43,338 bases of DNA from Paenirhodobacter ferrireducens (GTDB lineage Bacteria; Pseudomonadota; Alphaproteobacteria; Rhodobacterales; Rhodobacteraceae). The notes beneath the pieces were generated by a model. It made no database searches. It saw nothing but the letters and a program-made list of their open reading frames with translations, and was not told where the DNA came from. The translations under genes and the position numbers were made by a program. Of the stretch, positions 42,106 through 43,338 are shown piece after piece. Position 1 is the first letter of the stretch; each line of letters begins with the position of its first letter. Location of the stretch: positions 1 to 43,338 of the forward strand of contig NZ_SAVB01000031.1 in assembly GCF_004022265.1 (NCBI RefSeq), in the 5' to 3' direction.

Positions 42106-43338
42106 ATGTCCGACACGCCCGCGACCGGCTATCAGGTCCTTGCCCGCAAGTATCGCCCCGCCACCTTCGCCGATCTGATCGGTCAGGAGGCGATGGTGCG
42201 CACGCTGAAGAACGCCTTCGCCTCCGACCGCATCGCCCATGCCTTCATCATGACCGGCGTGCGCGGGGTCGGCAAGACGACCACCGCGCGGATCATCGCC
42301 AAGGGGCTGAACTGCATCGGCGCCGACGGCAGCGGCGGCCCGACCACCGAACCCTGCGGCGTGTGCGAGCATTGCCGGGCGATCGCCGAGGGCCGCCATG
42401 TCGACGTGATGGAGATGGACGCCGCCTCGCGCACCGGCGTCGGCGACATCCGCGAGATCATCGAATCGGTGCATTACCGGGCCGCCTCGGCGCGCTACAA
42501 GGTCTACATCATCGACGAGGTGCACATGCTGTCGACCTCGGCCTTCAATGCGCTCCTGAAGACGCTCGAGGAGCCGCCGGCGCATGTGAAATTCATCTTC
42601 GCCACGACCGAGATCCGCAAGGTGCCGGTCACCGTGCTCAGCCGCTGTCAGCGCTTCGATCTGAAGCGGATCGAGCCCGAGGTGATGATGGCGCATCTGG
42701 CGGGTGTCGCGGCGAAGGAAAACGCCGAGATCGCGGGCGACGCGCTGGCGCTCATCACCCGCGCGGCCGAGGGCTCGGTGCGCGATGCGATGTCGCTCCT
42801 CGATCAGGCGATCGCCCATGGCGCGGGCGAGACCACGGCCGAGCAGGTGCGCGCGATGCTGGGGCTGGCCGACCGCGCCCGCGTGCTCGACCTTTTCGAC
42901 ATGGTGCTGAAGGGCGATGCGGCGGGCGCGCTGACCGAGCTGGCCGAGCAATATGCCGACGGTGCCGATCCGATGGCGGTGCTGCGCGATCTGGCCGAGA
43001 TCACCCATTGGGTCTCGGTCATCAAGATCACCCCCGAGGCCGCCGAGGATCCGACCGTGCCGCCCGAGGAACGCACCCGCGGCCAGGCGATGGCTGCGGC
43101 GATCCCGATGCGGGTGCTCTCGCGGCTGTGGCAGATGCTGCTGAAGGCGATCGAGGAGGTCTCGGCCGCGCCGAACGCGATGATGGCGGCCGAGATGGCG
43201 CTCATTCGCATGACCCATGTGGCCGACCTGCCCGACCCGGAAACGCTGATGCGCAAGATCCAGTCCGGCCCCGGTGCCGGCGCCCCGGCGCCGGCCGGGC
43301 GCGGCCCCGCCCCGGGCGGCGGGCCGGTGCACGGCCCC
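42106..43338 (+). CDS. dnaX: DNA polymerase III subunit gamma/tau, N-terminal part
   Basis: The gene starts at ATG 42106 and runs out of the window after 411 codons without a stop. Walker A is GVRGVGKTT (51-59). The zinc module has Cys70, Cys84, Cys87 and Cys90 (PCGVCEHC). The DExx motif is IIDEVHMLS (135-143), and the sensor 1 region reads FIFATTEIRKVPVTVLSRCQ. Domain III ends near residue 370, and then the Pro/Gly/Ala-rich linker of tau begins (PGAGAPAPAGRGPAPGGG). This is the clamp loader ATPase of the replisome. The rest lies downstream. Confidence 0.97.
   Translation, partial: MSDTPATGYQVLARKYRPATFADLIGQEAMVRTLKNAFASDRIAHAFIMTGVRGVGKTTTARIIAKGLNCIGADGSGGPTTEPCGVCEHCRAIAEGRHVDVMEMDAASRTGVGDIREIIESVHYRAASARYKVYIIDEVHMLSTSAFNALLKTLEEPPAHVKFIFATTEIRKVPVTVLSRCQRFDLKRIEPEVMMAHLAGVAAKENAEIAGDALALITRAAEGSVRDAMSLLDQAIAHGAGETTAEQVRAMLGLADRARVLDLFDMVLKGDAAGALTELAEQYADGADPMAVLRDLAEITHWVSVIKITPEAAEDPTVPPEERTRGQAMAAAIPMRVLSRLWQMLLKAIEEVSAAPNAMMAAEMALIRMTHVADLPDPETLMRKIQSGPGAGAPAPAGRGPAPGGGPVHGP

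Noticed and set aside
1-43338. CRISPR array, prophage, insertion sequence, tRNA or rRNA genes
   Set aside because: No regularly spaced repeats, integrase or transposase motifs, or tRNA cloverleaf were seen when reading both strands.

Overview
High-G+C chromosomal DNA, most likely from an alphaproteobacterium of the Rhodobacteraceae (Rhodobacter/Cereibacter/Paracoccus-like). The grounds are the strongly G/C-biased third codon positions, the gene order ybgC-tolQ-tolR-tolA-tolB-pal-cpoB-tilS-ftsH, two Flp-like pilins with a VTVDWVVLTA core, an OmpA-type lipoprotein inside the tad locus, and a recurring intergenic hairpin of the form CCCGAAATAnCnCGGGGGTGAGG. No phage, transposase, CRISPR array, tRNA or rRNA gene was seen. 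The assignment rests on recognising families by eye; no database was searched.

Layout. (1) 1-0.7 kb: the end of a 3-oxoacid CoA-transferase operon (scoA tail, scoB). (2) 0.9-6.4 kb: an envelope-sugar module with a PF03706-type membrane protein, a DprE1-like FAD oxidoreductase and a DprE2-like SDR on the + strand. Facing them on the - strand are a HAD-UbiA fusion (phosphoribosyl-polyprenyl transferase plus phosphatase) and a lytic transglycosylase. Together these resemble the pathway that makes polyprenyl-phosphate-D-arabinofuranose (DPA). (3) 6.8-17.6 kb: a tad/cpa locus for Flp pili, with two pilins, cpaB, cpaC, an OmpA lipoprotein, cpaE, cpaF, tadB, tadC, two TPR lipoproteins and the prepilin peptidase cpaA. 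(4) 17.6-21.5 kb: a polytopic GT-C-like glycosyltransferase candidate, an AAA ATPase and a membrane-bound LytTR regulator. (5) 21.6-26.0 kb: one-carbon and small-metabolite genes on the - strand (folD, chorismate mutase, fhs, a MOSC protein, tam). (6) 26.0-35.9 kb: ftsH, tilS and the complete Tol-Pal system, also on the - strand. (7) 36.1-43.3 kb: ileS with a possible short Ile-codon leader ORF, the small SRP RNA gene, a nuclease/phosphatase-fold protein, a SleB-type hydrolase, a methyltransferase and the start of dnaX.

How they may work together. The most interesting inference is that regions 2-4 form one functional unit. DPA would be made in the cytoplasm and flipped across the membrane. 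The GT-C protein beside the prepilin peptidase gene would then transfer arabinofuranose to an extracytoplasmic acceptor. Flp1 ends in a TTTTP tail that could be an O-glycosylation site. A DPA pathway serving type IVa pilin glycosylation is known in Pseudomonas aeruginosa (TfpW strains); a link to Tad/Flp pili would, as far as I know, be new. It is a hypothesis from gene content and position.
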